Source of the DNA: Asticcacaulis sp. AC460
GTDB taxonomy: Bacteria > Pseudomonadota > Alphaproteobacteria > Caulobacterales > Caulobacteraceae
Reading direction: 5' to 3'
Assembly (NCBI RefSeq): GCF_000495795.1
Contig: NZ_AWGD01000023.1
Span: 43,380-107,379 of the forward strand
DNA length: 64,000 bases
Shown here: in pieces, positions 37,665 to 46,304 of the stretch
How the letters are laid out: every line of letters starts with the position of its first letter
How positions within the stretch are numbered: position 1 is the first letter of the stretch
Program-made: the position numbers and the translations under genes
Notes under the pieces: generated by a model
Databases searched by the model: none
Told to the model about the DNA's origin: nothing
What the model saw: the letters and a program-made list of their open reading frames with translations, nothing else

Positions 37665-38153
37665 CTAGCCTGCCGGCTTGACGTACAGCCGCCCTTCGTG
37701 GATGCGTTCGATCACGACGCGGTCCTTGTCCATCAGCCGGGCTTCGCTGGCTTCGTCCTGGAGTACGGCCGGCCATTCGACGCCGTCGAACATCACCCGG
37801 CCCGTGCGTTCGCCGCCTGCGACCAAGGCGAAGCCGCTCAGGATCTCAGCCTCCTTGCCCAACATGCGGACGTGCGGATCGTTGACGTCGGGCCCAAGCC
37901 CCGGGACCTTCATGAACTTCCTGGTCAACAGGGCGCCGGCCACGCTGAGGATGGCGAAAACGATCACCTGGGTGACCAGGCCGAACGGCAGATTGGTCAG
38001 GCAGACCACCGCCACAAGGCCGGCAGCCGCGGCCGACCACAGCAGCCATTGCGTGCCGAGAAAAACCTCAAGACCCAGCAGCAGGATGCCAAAGGTCAGC
38101 CAGATCCAGAAGGCCTGCAACCCCATAGGCGGGATGAGAAAGACGTCCGTCAT
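37665..38153 (-). CDS. NfeD-family membrane protein
   Basis: 162 residues. Two or three N-terminal membrane segments (FWIWLTFGILLLGLEVFLG, AAAAGLVAVVCLTNLPFGLVTQVIVFAILSVAGALL in pieces) are followed by a C-terminal OB-fold-like beta domain (GRVMFDGVEWPAVLQDE ... GRLYVKPAG). This is the short NfeD1b-like form normally paired with a stomatin-like band-7 protein, as here: it is 11 bp downstream of the band-7 gene. The pair organises membrane microdomains in known bacteria. Confidence 0.9.
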   Translation of the reverse strand: MTDVFLIPPMGLQAFWIWLTFGILLLGLEVFLGTQWLLWSAAAAGLVAVVCLTNLPFGLVTQVIVFAILSVAGALLTRKFMKVPGLGPDVNDPHVRMLGKEAEILSGFALVAGGERTGRVMFDGVEWPAVLQDEASEARLMDKDRVVIERIHEGRLYVKPAG

Positions 38154-38164
38154 GGTGCCCTCCC

Positions 38165-39112
38165 CTATTTGCGGGCCGGCGGCGCCGGCGGGGTGTTGTT
38201 GACCGACTTGATCAGTTCAAGCACGCCACCCAGGGTGCCGGACAAGCTGCCCAGTTCGGCCGGCAGGATCAGGGTCTTCTGGTTGGGCGAGTCGGCGAAC
38301 TTACCGAAGGCTTCGACATATTTCTGGGCAACGAAGTAATTGATGGCGTTGACGTCACCCTTGGCGATGGCCTGGGACACCATGTCGGTAGCGCGGGCCT
38401 CGGCCTCGGCGGAACGTTCGCGCGCCTCGGCGTCGCGGAAGGCGGCTTCCTTGCGACCTTCGGATTCCAGCACGGCGGCCTGCTTGCTGCCTTCGGCGCG
38501 GGTGATGGCGGCTTGCTTTTCGCCCTCGGCCTCGATGATTACGGCGCGGCGTTCGCGTTCGGCCTTCATCTGCCGCGCCATCGAGTCGGTGATATCGTGC
38601 GGCGGGCGCAGGTCCTTGATCTCGATGCGGTTGACCTTCATGCCCCACGGCGAGGTGGCGTGGTCGATGACATTAAGCAGGCGCGAATTGATCGAATCGC
38701 GTTGAGACAGGACCTCGTCCAGTTCCATCGAACCGACGACGGTGCGCAGGTTCGTCATGGACAACTGGGTAATAGCGTTGTCGAGATTGTCGACCCGATA
38801 GGCCGCAAGAGAGGCATCCATGACCTGTGTGAACACGATGCCATCGACCTTGACGACCACATTGTCCTTGGTGATGACCTCTTGTTGCGGCACATCGACG
38901 ACGCGCTCCATCATGTTGACCCGGCGGCCGACCGCCTCGACGAACGGCGTCAGAAACGAAATGCCGGGCTTGAGCGTGCGCGTGTAGCGGCCGAACTTTT
39001 CAACGGTAAACTCATAGCCTTGCGGCACGATCTTGATGATGCTGAAGACGGTGACGATCGCCAGCACAAATAGAACGAGCGTAAAGGCTCCGAAAATCGA
39101 AAAAGCTTCCAT
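38165..39112 (-). CDS. Stomatin-like band 7 (SPFH) membrane protein
   Basis: 315 residues. An N-terminal membrane anchor (FGAFTLVLFVLAIVTVFSII) is followed by an SPFH domain beginning VPQGYEFTVEKFGRYTRTLKPGISFLTPF, with the signature MTNLRTVVGSMELDEVLSQRDSIN. A long Ala/Glu/Arg-rich coiled coil (QMKAERERRAVIIEAEGEKQAAITRAEGSKQAA in pieces) drives oligomerisation. It closely resembles the QmcA/YbbK type. It is operonic with nfeD. Confidence 0.93.
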   Translation of the reverse strand: MEAFSIFGAFTLVLFVLAIVTVFSIIKIVPQGYEFTVEKFGRYTRTLKPGISFLTPFVEAVGRRVNMMERVVDVPQQEVITKDNVVVKVDGIVFTQVMDASLAAYRVDNLDNAITQLSMTNLRTVVGSMELDEVLSQRDSINSRLLNVIDHATSPWGMKVNRIEIKDLRPPHDITDSMARQMKAERERRAVIIEAEGEKQAAITRAEGSKQAAVLESEGRKEAAFRDAEARERSAEAEARATDMVSQAIAKGDVNAINYFVAQKYVEAFGKFADSPNQKTLILPAELGSLSGTLGGVLELIKSVNNTPPAPPARK

Positions 39113-39206
39113 AATGTAGCCCCCGTATGGTCCGCAGATTCGGACTATTGTTATATGGTCGCGACAGTATGGCCGCGCAATTGACGAAACGTCAAATCAC
39201 CGTGAG

Positions 39207-41804
39207 TTAGGCGCTTTCGACTTCGGCCTGCGCTTCGTCTTCGTCGGCCAGGTGCAACAGGCGGGTCACCGTTTCGATCAGAGTGTCCATGACGATCGGC
39301 TTAGCGATGTGGGCGTCCATGCCGGCGGCGTGGCAAGCGGCGATCTGGTCCTTCATGGCATCCGCCGTCAGGGCAACGATCGGCAGACGGCGGCCGGGGG
39401 CTTCGTTCGCGCGGTAGATCCGGGTCGCTTCCAGTCCGCCCATGCGCGGCATGTTCAGGTCCATCAGCACCAGGTCGAAGCGCGACATGTCGAGGTCCAG
39501 GGCTTCCTGGCCGTCGGCGGCTTCGGTGATGTCAAAGCCGAAAGGTTCCAGGAACAGACGGGCGACCTTGCGGTTGATGGGGTGGTCGTCAACCAGCAGG
39601 ATGCTCATACCCGGCAAGGTGTCGTCGTCCTCCGCGAGAATCGAGGCCGAAATCGGCTCAGCCTTGGCGACTTCGGTGACGGCGCCGGCATGGAAGGTCA
39701 GGACGAAGGTCGAGCCCTTGGTCTCGTCGCTGGTGACGCTGAGCGTGCCGCCCATCAGTTCGGCCAGGCGGCGGCTGATCGACAGACCCAGGCCCGAGCC
39801 GCCATATTTGCGCACGGTCATGGCATCGGCCTGACTGTAGGCTTCGAACAGCTTGTCGATCACAGCCTTGCTCATGCCGATGCCTGTGTCCCTGACTTCG
39901 CAGCGGACCTGATAGCCGTCGCCTTCCTCGGTCACCGAAACATTGATACGGACGGAGCCCAGTTCGGTAAACTTGACGGCGTTGGAGACCAGGTTCGACA
40001 GACACTGATAGACGCGCAGCACGTCGAAGGAGAGTGTACGGTTGGCGCCCTCGTCGAGGTGATAGCTGAGGACGACGTCCTTGGAACCCAGCAGCGGGTT
40101 GTAGGTATTGACCACGCGGTCGACCATGTCCTTCATGGTCGACGGGGTCGGCGCCAGTTCAACCTTGCCGGCTTCGATGCGCGACATGTCGAGCACGTCG
40201 TTCAGCAGGGCCAGCAGGGTTTCGCCGGAATCGACCATGATGTCGACCTGCTCGCGCTGGGCGCCGTTGAGATCACCCTTTTTCAGGGTCTGGGCCATGC
40301 CCAGCATGCCATTCAGCGGCGTACGCAGTTCGTGGCTCATCACGGCCAGGAAGCGCGACTTGGCGGCGTTGGCGGCTTCGGCGTGGTCGTGGGCTTCGTT
40401 CAGGTTGCGATGCAGACGACGCATGCGCAGGACCCAGAAGGCGCCACCGACGCTGATAACGGCCAGCAGGACAGCAATCAGACCCGCCGCCCCCAACAAA
40501 AGATTCCGCATCTGAACTTGCTTGACCAGCAGACGGCTTTCCTGGGTCTTACTGTCCAGTTCCTTGCGAAGCGCCTTGTACATGTCCTGCACAGAGGCAA
40601 CACGATATTTTTCTGCCCGGCGCAGAGCCGAAAGGTTGAAGGAATTCATGTCCTGGAACGCGGTCCTGTAGTCGCCCTTGGCCGCATACAGTTGGGATTC
40701 ATAATAGGAATCGTACAGACTTCCACGCGCAAATGTCGTCTGAGGTATCTCGACAAGTTTCGCGTAGTAAAATTCTGCCTTTCCGACTTCATTCACATGA
40801 GCATAAGCGGCCGAAAGCGCCATCAGTTTGATCGCATCCTGCGGCGTCGCCAGTTTCGCCGACGGGGGACGCCAATCCTGCAAGCAATTGATAACGCCGC
40901 GATAATCTTCGCTTTTTTCCGCGATACTGACGCACAGTTGCTGGTCTTGCTCAATCAGAGCGCCAAGCTTGTGTTTGTCAACCTCAGCCGAGTACAGCGT
41001 CTGGAGTTTTCTTGCCAATTCCAGATCGTTGTCCAAAGCCGCGAATACGGCAAGGTCATAAATCAGCGCCATCTTTTGAAGAAAAAAGCCATTTTCAGAC
41101 AGTCGAGCAACGGCATACATATGATTGGCATAGCTGTCGTAGTCACCCACCTTCAGCATGTTGTAGGCAAGCACTTGCCGCGCAACGGCGTGCAAACCGT
41201 TCGCGGCCTCCCCCTCTCCGTCCAGTCCGATTACCAGGCGTTCGCCGAGGTCAATCGCCTCAGCCCATTGCCGTTGAAACTGGGCCTGGCGCTCCCGTTC
41301 TAAAAGCGCCATGTTTCGAATCGCGCTATTTGGCGCTTCGAGATAGACTGCCCACTCGCGCTCAGAAATAAGCGAAAAACCGTTGGTTTCATTTCGATAG
41401 ACCTGAAGCATCAAACGGGCAAGCAGGTCCAGATCACTATCATTGCTTTTACGCGCTTCTTTGACAATCCGCGCATGCCACGCGTTGAACTGCCCTTCGT
41501 TCAAGACGTCTTTGTAGACGTAAAGAACGCGCCACAACGCATACAAACGACGGTTCCCCGATTGGGAAAGCGCCGCTGCACCATAACGTTCTATTTCGTC
41601 CGAATGGTAAGTAAATGGGGTAGATGCCAACAGGTGATAGGTACTGTCGAGCTTTTGCTGGTAAGGCGGCAAGCTGTCCTGGGGCGACGTCTGCTGGGCG
41701 AGAACTGTCCCGGATGACAGCATAGTCCAGAGGACTATGAAGGCAGCACCAATATTCCGGAATATATTTGCCGGGCATCTCAACCCGATTATGGCGCGCG
41801 TCAT
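39207..41804 (-). CDS. Membrane hybrid sensor histidine kinase with TPR-like periplasmic region
   Basis: 865 residues from the ATG at 41804 (GGAG 5 nt upstream; the GTG at 41822 is weaker). A signal peptide ends VLAQQ. About 390 residues of helical, TPR-like periplasmic sequence (ALSAAYAHVNEVGKAEFYYAKLVE and similar) follow. One membrane span (LLLGAAGLIAVLLAVISVGGAFWVL) leads to HisKA (SHELRTPLNGMLGMAQTL), HATPase_c (LVSNAVKFTE, VRDTGIGM, GSGLGLSISRRLAELMGG) and a receiver with Asp in FDLVLMDLNMPRMGG. The ligand is unknown. The domain order matches BarA/ArcB-like hybrids without an Hpt domain, so a separate phosphotransfer protein is expected. Confidence 0.92.
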   Translation of the reverse strand: MTRAIIGLRCPANIFRNIGAAFIVLWTMLSSGTVLAQQTSPQDSLPPYQQKLDSTYHLLASTPFTYHSDEIERYGAAALSQSGNRRLYALWRVLYVYKDVLNEGQFNAWHARIVKEARKSNDSDLDLLARLMLQVYRNETNGFSLISEREWAVYLEAPNSAIRNMALLERERQAQFQRQWAEAIDLGERLVIGLDGEGEAANGLHAVARQVLAYNMLKVGDYDSYANHMYAVARLSENGFFLQKMALIYDLAVFAALDNDLELARKLQTLYSAEVDKHKLGALIEQDQQLCVSIAEKSEDYRGVINCLQDWRPPSAKLATPQDAIKLMALSAAYAHVNEVGKAEFYYAKLVEIPQTTFARGSLYDSYYESQLYAAKGDYRTAFQDMNSFNLSALRRAEKYRVASVQDMYKALRKELDSKTQESRLLVKQVQMRNLLLGAAGLIAVLLAVISVGGAFWVLRMRRLHRNLNEAHDHAEAANAAKSRFLAVMSHELRTPLNGMLGMAQTLKKGDLNGAQREQVDIMVDSGETLLALLNDVLDMSRIEAGKVELAPTPSTMKDMVDRVVNTYNPLLGSKDVVLSYHLDEGANRTLSFDVLRVYQCLSNLVSNAVKFTELGSVRINVSVTEEGDGYQVRCEVRDTGIGMSKAVIDKLFEAYSQADAMTVRKYGGSGLGLSISRRLAELMGGTLSVTSDETKGSTFVLTFHAGAVTEVAKAEPISASILAEDDDTLPGMSILLVDDHPINRKVARLFLEPFGFDITEAADGQEALDLDMSRFDLVLMDLNMPRMGGLEATRIYRANEAPGRRLPIVALTADAMKDQIAACHAAGMDAHIAKPIVMDTLIETVTRLLHLADEDEAQAEVESA

Positions 41805-41884
41805 GCCCACTCCGATGCTCACGCGCCTGAATACACCACAAAGACCTTAGTATTCGCTTAAGCGAGGCCCTGTGGCGCAGCGGA

Positions 41885-41918
41885 GTAAAATAAAAAGCAG
41901 GATGTCGAGACATCCTGC
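41885..41918 (-). terminator. Rho-independent terminator of the 39-residue peptide gene
   Basis: On the minus strand, GCAGGATGTC-TC-GACATCCTGC (10-bp perfect stem, 41897-41918) is followed by TTTTTATTTTA. It lies 55 bp past the peptide's stop, supporting it as a discrete transcript. Confidence 0.85.
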
Positions 41919-41970
41919 TTAACCGTTAGGCTGCTTAACCGTTAGGCTGCTCAACCGTTAGGCTGCGTAG
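41915..41970. repeat. 16-bp tandem repeat (three units) in the peptide gene 3' UTR
   Basis: On the minus strand GCAGCCTAACGGTTRA is repeated three times in a row between the peptide stop and the terminator. A degenerate CTAACGGCTAC precedes it and overlaps the stop codon, and the next GCAG begins the terminator stem. Confidence 0.8.
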
Positions 41971-41973
41971 CCG

Positions 41974-42093
41974 TTAGGGGCAATAAGGGCCCATGCACAC
42001 GCCGCCCGGAGGGCCAGCCATTGTCTGCGTAGCAACGGCAGCGGCGCCGGCAACCGCAACGAGGGCGGCAACGGCGATGATCAACTTCTTCAT
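41974..42093 (-). CDS. 39-residue exported peptide with a CxMGPYCP tail
   Basis: A short gene with an excellent ribosome site (AAAGGAG, 7 nt before ATG) and its own terminator. The product starts MKKLIIAVAALVAVAGAAAV, a clean signal peptide, and leaves a short tail of about 15 residues with GPPGGVCMGPYCP at the end: two cysteines, one Met, one Tyr, Gly/Pro-rich. The tail could bind a metal or form a disulfide. No maturation or export gene is adjacent. I do not recognise the family. It could be a tiny envelope peptide or, if cleaved, a secreted peptide. Confidence 0.7.
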   Translation of the reverse strand: MKKLIIAVAALVAVAGAAAVATQTMAGPPGGVCMGPYCP

Positions 42094-42374
42094 ACTGGTA
42101 CTCCTTTAAAGACTAACCAAAACCATCACATCCGGCTTTTTTGCCGGTCTTTTTTGGGGGTGGTCCTCACGCCGGTACGGGTGCGGACTTACCTCGGCGG
42201 CGAAGCCCGTGCAGGAATTACCCCCAGCCGAAATGCGCCGTTAAGAAATTCTTAATCGTTTTTTAATGAATTGGCAACCATTTCGCGTGCGGCGTGTAAA
42301 AATATAACGGCGTTTGTGGCCGTTTTGTCGCAATGTGACGAGAGTAAAAGGGCTTCTGTGGAAGCGTTCAGCTC
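42094..42374. other. Spacer between the Cys-peptide and NUDIX genes
   Basis: No gene. It contains the hairpin CCGGC-TTTTTT-GCCGG (about 42132-42147) in the probable 5' UTR of the peptide, and an AT-rich stretch (about 42240-42320) likely to hold its promoter. Confidence 0.5.
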
Positions 42375-42812
42375 TTAACCAAAGGTCTTAAGCAAGACAT
42401 CGCGAAGATCAGGCTGTGCAACGGTTTGCAGAGCATCTTGTAGCGAGAAGAAGCGGGCTTCATCGGCATCGTCGCCAGGGCGCGGATCACCGGAAATCCA
42501 GTCGGCGGCATAGTCGATCAAAACATAGTGAAACCGGGAGTCGATAATTTCGTAGACTTCAACCAGATGGCTAATTGTGGCAACCACACCGGTTTCTTCA
42601 GCCAGTTCGCGCAGGGCGGCGGCGTGCAGGCTTTCCCCCCGCATTATCTTGCCGCCAGGGATCGACCACTCGCCCTGGCGCGGCGGCCGGCCCCGGCGGA
42701 TCAGCAACACTTCGTTGCCTCGACGGCAGACCACGCCCACCGCGGGGACGGGAACTAAGCCTTCCTGGTTTAAGGTGGGCTGACCGTCAGAATTAGGTTT
42801 TGTGGCTTGCAC
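42375..42812 (-). CDS. NUDIX hydrolase
   Basis: 145 residues from a GTG at 42812 (GAGAG 9 nt upstream); the frame is open much further up but there overlaps the FAD oxidoreductase gene. The Nudix box GGKIMRGESLHAAALRELAEETGV matches Gx5Ex7REUxEExGU. The N-terminal PVPAVGVVCRRGNEVLLIRRGRPPRQGEWSIPGG resembles the ADP-ribose pyrophosphatase/MutT-like group. The substrate is not determinable. Divergent from the FAD gene with a 51-bp gap. Confidence 0.88.
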   Translation of the reverse strand: MQATKPNSDGQPTLNQEGLVPVPAVGVVCRRGNEVLLIRRGRPPRQGEWSIPGGKIMRGESLHAAALRELAEETGVVATISHLVEVYEIIDSRFHYVLIDYAADWISGDPRPGDDADEARFFSLQDALQTVAQPDLRDVLLKTFG

Positions 42813-42863
42813 TTGCCGATTCTCTCGCTTAACGCAGCGGCATAGTCCAACAAGGTCCCGCCG

Positions 42864-44297
42864 ATGTCCACGCCCGTCCCCGCTGCTGAAACGCCTGCTG
42901 TCGCCCCTGAGGTCCTTGCCCGCATCAAGGCCGTGGTCGGTGACGCTGGATGGAGCGAGGATGCCGTGCGTGTCGATCCCAAGCTGACGGAATGGCGCGG
43001 CAAGTGGAAAGGCCATACCCCCTTGCTGGTCCTTCCCAAGACGACCGAGGAAGTCGCTGCCGTCGTGAAGATCTGTTTCGACGCCGGTGTCGCCATCACG
43101 CCGCAGGGCGGCAATACGGGCCTGGTTGGTGGCCAGATCCCGTTCGGCGAGGTCCTGATCTCGCTGGACCGCATGAAGACGGTGCGCGACGTCGCCCCGA
43201 CCGACGACACCATGGTGCTGGAGAGCGGTCTGACCCTTCTGGAGGCCCAGCAGATCGCCGAAGGCGCCGGACGTTACTTCCCGCTGTCGCTGGCGGCCGA
43301 AGGCACGGCGACGGTCGGCGGGGTCATATCGACCAATGCCGGCGGCACTGCGGTGCTGCGTTACGGCGTGACGCGCGACCTGGTGTCGGGCCTGGAAGTC
43401 GTGCTGCCGACGGGTGAGATTTTTCACGGCCTGAAGCGGTTGCGCAAGGACAATACCGGCTACGACCTGAAGCAGCTGTTCATCGGCGCCGAAGGGACAT
43501 TGGGCATCATCACCGCCGCGTCGCTGAAGCTGTTCCCGATCATGAATTCACGCGCGACGGCGATTGTGGCCTTCGAGAGCGCCCAAAAAGCCATTGATCT
43601 GCTGGTCCGCGCCAAGCAGGAAACCGGCGGCCAGGTCGAGGCCTTCGAGTTGATGGGGCGCTACGGCCTGTCGCTGGTGCTGAAGCATATTCCGGACACG
43701 CGCGAGCCGTTGGAAGCCGAATATCCGTGGTACGCCCTGATCGAGGTGGCGTCGGGCGATCCCGATGGCGCCGCCGCCAGCATGGAGCGGGTTCTAGGCG
43801 CGGCCTTCGAGGAAGAGCTGATCCTGGACGGGGTCATCGCCCAGAACGAGACCCAGGCGGCCGAGTTCTGGCGGCTGCGCGAGGACCATTCGGCGGCGGA
43901 AAAAGCCGAAGGTCCGGCGTGGAAGCACGATATCTCGGTGCCGCTGTCGCGCATGGCCGAGTATATGGTCGAGGGCGACGCAGCGGTGCAGGCCTTTCTG
44001 CCGGGCGCACGACTGGTGGCCTTCGGCCATGTCGGCGACGGTAATGTCCACTTCAATGTCATCGCGCCGGAAGGCATGGATGCGGCCGAGTTCAACGGTC
44101 TACGCGATGCCGGTTCCAAAGTGGTCCATGACCTGGTCCACCAGTATGAAGGTTCGATCTCAGCCGAACACGGCTTGGGCCGGATGAAGACCGGCGAAGC
44201 TTTGCTGTACAAGGATCCGGTCGCCGTAGCGGCGATGCAGGCGGTGCGCGCCTCGCTGGACCCCAAGCGGATCATGAACCCGCACGTGCTGTTTTAA
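42864..44297 (+). CDS. FAD-binding 2-hydroxyacid dehydrogenase (GlcD/D2HGDH-like)
   Basis: 477 residues of the GlcD/D-lactate/D-2-hydroxyglutarate dehydrogenase family. The FAD PCMH domain holds ITPQGGNTGLVGGQIPFGEVLISL and LSLAAEGTATVGGVISTNAGGTAVLRYG (about 75-185). The C-terminal domain has the metal/substrate-site FGHVGDGNVHFNV and ISAEHGLGRMKTGEALLYKDPVAVAAMQAVRASLDPKRIMNP in pieces. It likely oxidises a D-2-hydroxyacid to the 2-oxoacid; D-2-hydroxyglutarate is the best guess. Confidence 0.9.
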   Translation: MSTPVPAAETPAVAPEVLARIKAVVGDAGWSEDAVRVDPKLTEWRGKWKGHTPLLVLPKTTEEVAAVVKICFDAGVAITPQGGNTGLVGGQIPFGEVLISLDRMKTVRDVAPTDDTMVLESGLTLLEAQQIAEGAGRYFPLSLAAEGTATVGGVISTNAGGTAVLRYGVTRDLVSGLEVVLPTGEIFHGLKRLRKDNTGYDLKQLFIGAEGTLGIITAASLKLFPIMNSRATAIVAFESAQKAIDLLVRAKQETGGQVEAFELMGRYGLSLVLKHIPDTREPLEAEYPWYALIEVASGDPDGAAASMERVLGAAFEEELILDGVIAQNETQAAEFWRLREDHSAAEKAEGPAWKHDISVPLSRMAEYMVEGDAAVQAFLPGARLVAFGHVGDGNVHFNVIAPEGMDAAEFNGLRDAGSKVVHDLVHQYEGSISAEHGLGRMKTGEALLYKDPVAVAAMQAVRASLDPKRIMNPHVLF

Positions 44298-44300
44298 AGC

Positions 44301-45134
44301 TTAGCGCGCGAAGATGGCGTCGATGGCGTCCTGGGCGGCGGTCGTGACCTCTTCCGGCGCGTCCTTGGCGCGAATGACGCTGGCCACGCCCAGCAGCATG
44401 TCGCGCATCGTATAGGGCTTGGGCAGAAGTGCATCGGCGCCGGCGGCCTTGGCCGCCGCCAGGACGTGAACCGCCGTAATCTTGTCGTCGACCCCTTCGG
44501 AAGCCGCAACGACGCGGACATGTTCCCAGTCGCGTTTGATCTGGGCTGTGCCCTCGATCCCGCCAATGCCGGCGATCAGCACCGCGGTCAGCACGACATC
44601 GACCATGCCGAGATTATGGTCGAAGAAGGCGTCCTCCATATTGGCCGCCCACGACACCTTATAACCGACCTGTTTCAGGACGCGACAGACATCGCTGCGC
44701 AGTTCAGGATCGTCCTCGACCACCAGAATGTGGTGTTCCTTCATCCGCTTGCGGTGGTAGGAGTTGGTGTCAGCCAGCAGGGTCTTGAGCTTGTCCTGGT
44801 TGAACGGCTTGGGCAGGACGAAATCGGCGCCGGCCATGTGCGCCGCGTCGGCCGCGGACTTCATCAACTGGCCCTTCGACACATGGTCGGACATCAGGGC
44901 AAGCGGCGCGTCGTGCGATTCCGAGCGCAGACACTCCAGGGCCTGGGGCTTCGTAATGCCGTCGGTATAGGCGTCGAATAACAGCAGATGGAAACGGTTG
45001 GCCTTCAACTGTCTCATCGCCATGCGCTGATCGAAGCTGAGGACCGACGTCCACTTCTGTGCGCCCAGCATCGTCGAGATACGCTGCGCCTGCTCCCGGT
45101 TCTGATCCAGGATAAGCACGCTGCCCAAATTCAT
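44301..45134 (-). CDS. Double-receiver protein, second receiver lacks its Asp
   Basis: 277 residues with two CheY-like receivers in tandem and no output domain. REC1 (about 4-120) has the acidic pocket (LILDQN), phospho-acceptor Asp54 (LLLFDAY) and Lys in LPKPF. REC2 (about 135-255) keeps the acidic pair (VVEDDPE) and LPKPY, but the position of the phospho-acceptor is Ala184 (VVLTAVLIAG). Its paralogue at 45308-46093 has Asp184 (VVITDIFMPG). REC2 is thus probably a pseudo-receiver. The product may act as a phosphate sink or adaptor. It is separated from the paralogue by 173 bp. Confidence 0.88.
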   Translation of the reverse strand: MNLGSVLILDQNREQAQRISTMLGAQKWTSVLSFDQRMAMRQLKANRFHLLLFDAYTDGITKPQALECLRSESHDAPLALMSDHVSKGQLMKSAADAAHMAGADFVLPKPFNQDKLKTLLADTNSYHRKRMKEHHILVVEDDPELRSDVCRVLKQVGYKVSWAANMEDAFFDHNLGMVDVVLTAVLIAGIGGIEGTAQIKRDWEHVRVVAASEGVDDKITAVHVLAAAKAAGADALLPKPYTMRDMLLGVASVIRAKDAPEEVTTAAQDAIDAIFAR

Positions 45135-45307
45135 ACGCGCCTCCCTTGTCTTTGACCGGAACCCCTCCCGGCCTCAGACCGATGTTCAGCCCTTGTTGGG
45201 CCCTTATCTTTTAATGAGTTTCGAACAAAACCATTAAGAAGCTGAAAACGCGTGTAAAACCTTGTTATTATTGACACTTATGTCAAAATGCACAAATGCA
45301 ACCGATT

Positions 45308-46093
45308 TCAGGCGGCAAGGCTGCGTTCGGTCAAAACGGCGTCGACCAGGAAACACAGGTCCGATGCGGTGAACGGCTTGGGCAACAAGGCATGGGCGCC
45401 CATGTGCTGGGCGGCCGACAGGGCCTGGGTATTGGCGACCTTCTGCTCGACACCGGCCGACATGGCGATGATCGAGACTTCCGGCCAGGTCGCCTTGATG
45501 ATCCCGATGCCTTCGATCCCGCCCATGCCGGGCATGAAGATGTCGGTGATGACGACGTCGACATGGGCGATGTCGATGCGCTCGAACGCCTCTTCCATCG
45601 ATCGGGCCTCGCTGATGCGATAGCCCTTCTCGGCCAGGGCCGAGGTGGTCAGTTTGCGAACCACCCGACAGTCGTCGACGACCAGGATATGTTTCGGCGG
45701 GGTCGGCGAGCGGCGCATCTGATAGGCTTCGTCCAGGATGACGCGCAGGTCGGCCGGGGTGAAGGGCTTGGGCAAGACAAAGTCGGCCTGGGCACGGCGA
45801 GCGGCGTTCAGGGTGGCATTCAGCGCCTGGCCCCCTGCCCCGCCTGCCGTCATGATGGCGACGGGGATATCGTGGGCCAGATCGCGGATTTCCGGAAGGT
45901 GCAGAAGGGTGTTTCCGCCTTCGATATAGACATCGAGCAGCAGCAGGTCGACATTGCTGTTGCGCAGGAGTTGGTAGACGGTTTTGTGGTCGAACGCCAT
46001 TACGGCCGACCAGCCCAGGGCGGTCAGCATCTTCGAGATCAGTTGGGCCTGAACGCGGCTATCTTCGAGCACTAAGACCGTACCTAATGACAT
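45308..46093 (-). CDS. Double-receiver protein with both Asp residues
   Basis: 261 residues, tandem paralogue of the gene downstream. REC1 carries Asp54 (LLLLDVYIEGG) and LPKPF. REC2 carries the acidic pair VVDDCR, Asp184 (VVITDIFMPGMGGIEG), Ser/Thr in IIAMSAG and LPKPF. No HTH, GGDEF or other output domain follows, so signalling must be by protein contact or phosphotransfer. No kinase is adjacent; the nearest hybrid kinase ends about 3.5 kb away. Confidence 0.9.
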   Translation of the reverse strand: MSLGTVLVLEDSRVQAQLISKMLTALGWSAVMAFDHKTVYQLLRNSNVDLLLLDVYIEGGNTLLHLPEIRDLAHDIPVAIMTAGGAGGQALNATLNAARRAQADFVLPKPFTPADLRVILDEAYQMRRSPTPPKHILVVDDCRVVRKLTTSALAEKGYRISEARSMEEAFERIDIAHVDVVITDIFMPGMGGIEGIGIIKATWPEVSIIAMSAGVEQKVANTQALSAAQHMGAHALLPKPFTASDLCFLVDAVLTERSLAA

Positions 46094-46304
46094 ACGTCAT
46101 ATCCTCCGGCGGTGTCGTTCGTTACCGATGACCCTATCACGCACCTGTTAGGCCAAGGTAAACACGCGCCGTCAAAATTACGCCCGTTACGCGAAAAACT
46201 CAGACCATTGAACAACTTAACAATCCGGAAAGGGTATGATTGCGTTACCGGGCAAGGCTTCCTATCATGGGCGGGACCGAATCCCGCGCGCCGAAGGCCT
46301 CCCC

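Noticed and set aside
39252..41303. 683-codon plus-strand open frame over the hybrid kinase
   Set aside because: Antisense shadow of a kinase with complete catalytic motifs.
41915..41970. CRISPR-like array
   Set aside because: The units are 16 bp and contiguous without spacers, and there are no cas genes.
42132..42154. CCGGC-TTTTTT-GCCGG-TCTTTTTT as a plus-strand terminator
   Set aside because: No plus-strand gene ends upstream. It is more likely in the 5' UTR of the minus-strand peptide.
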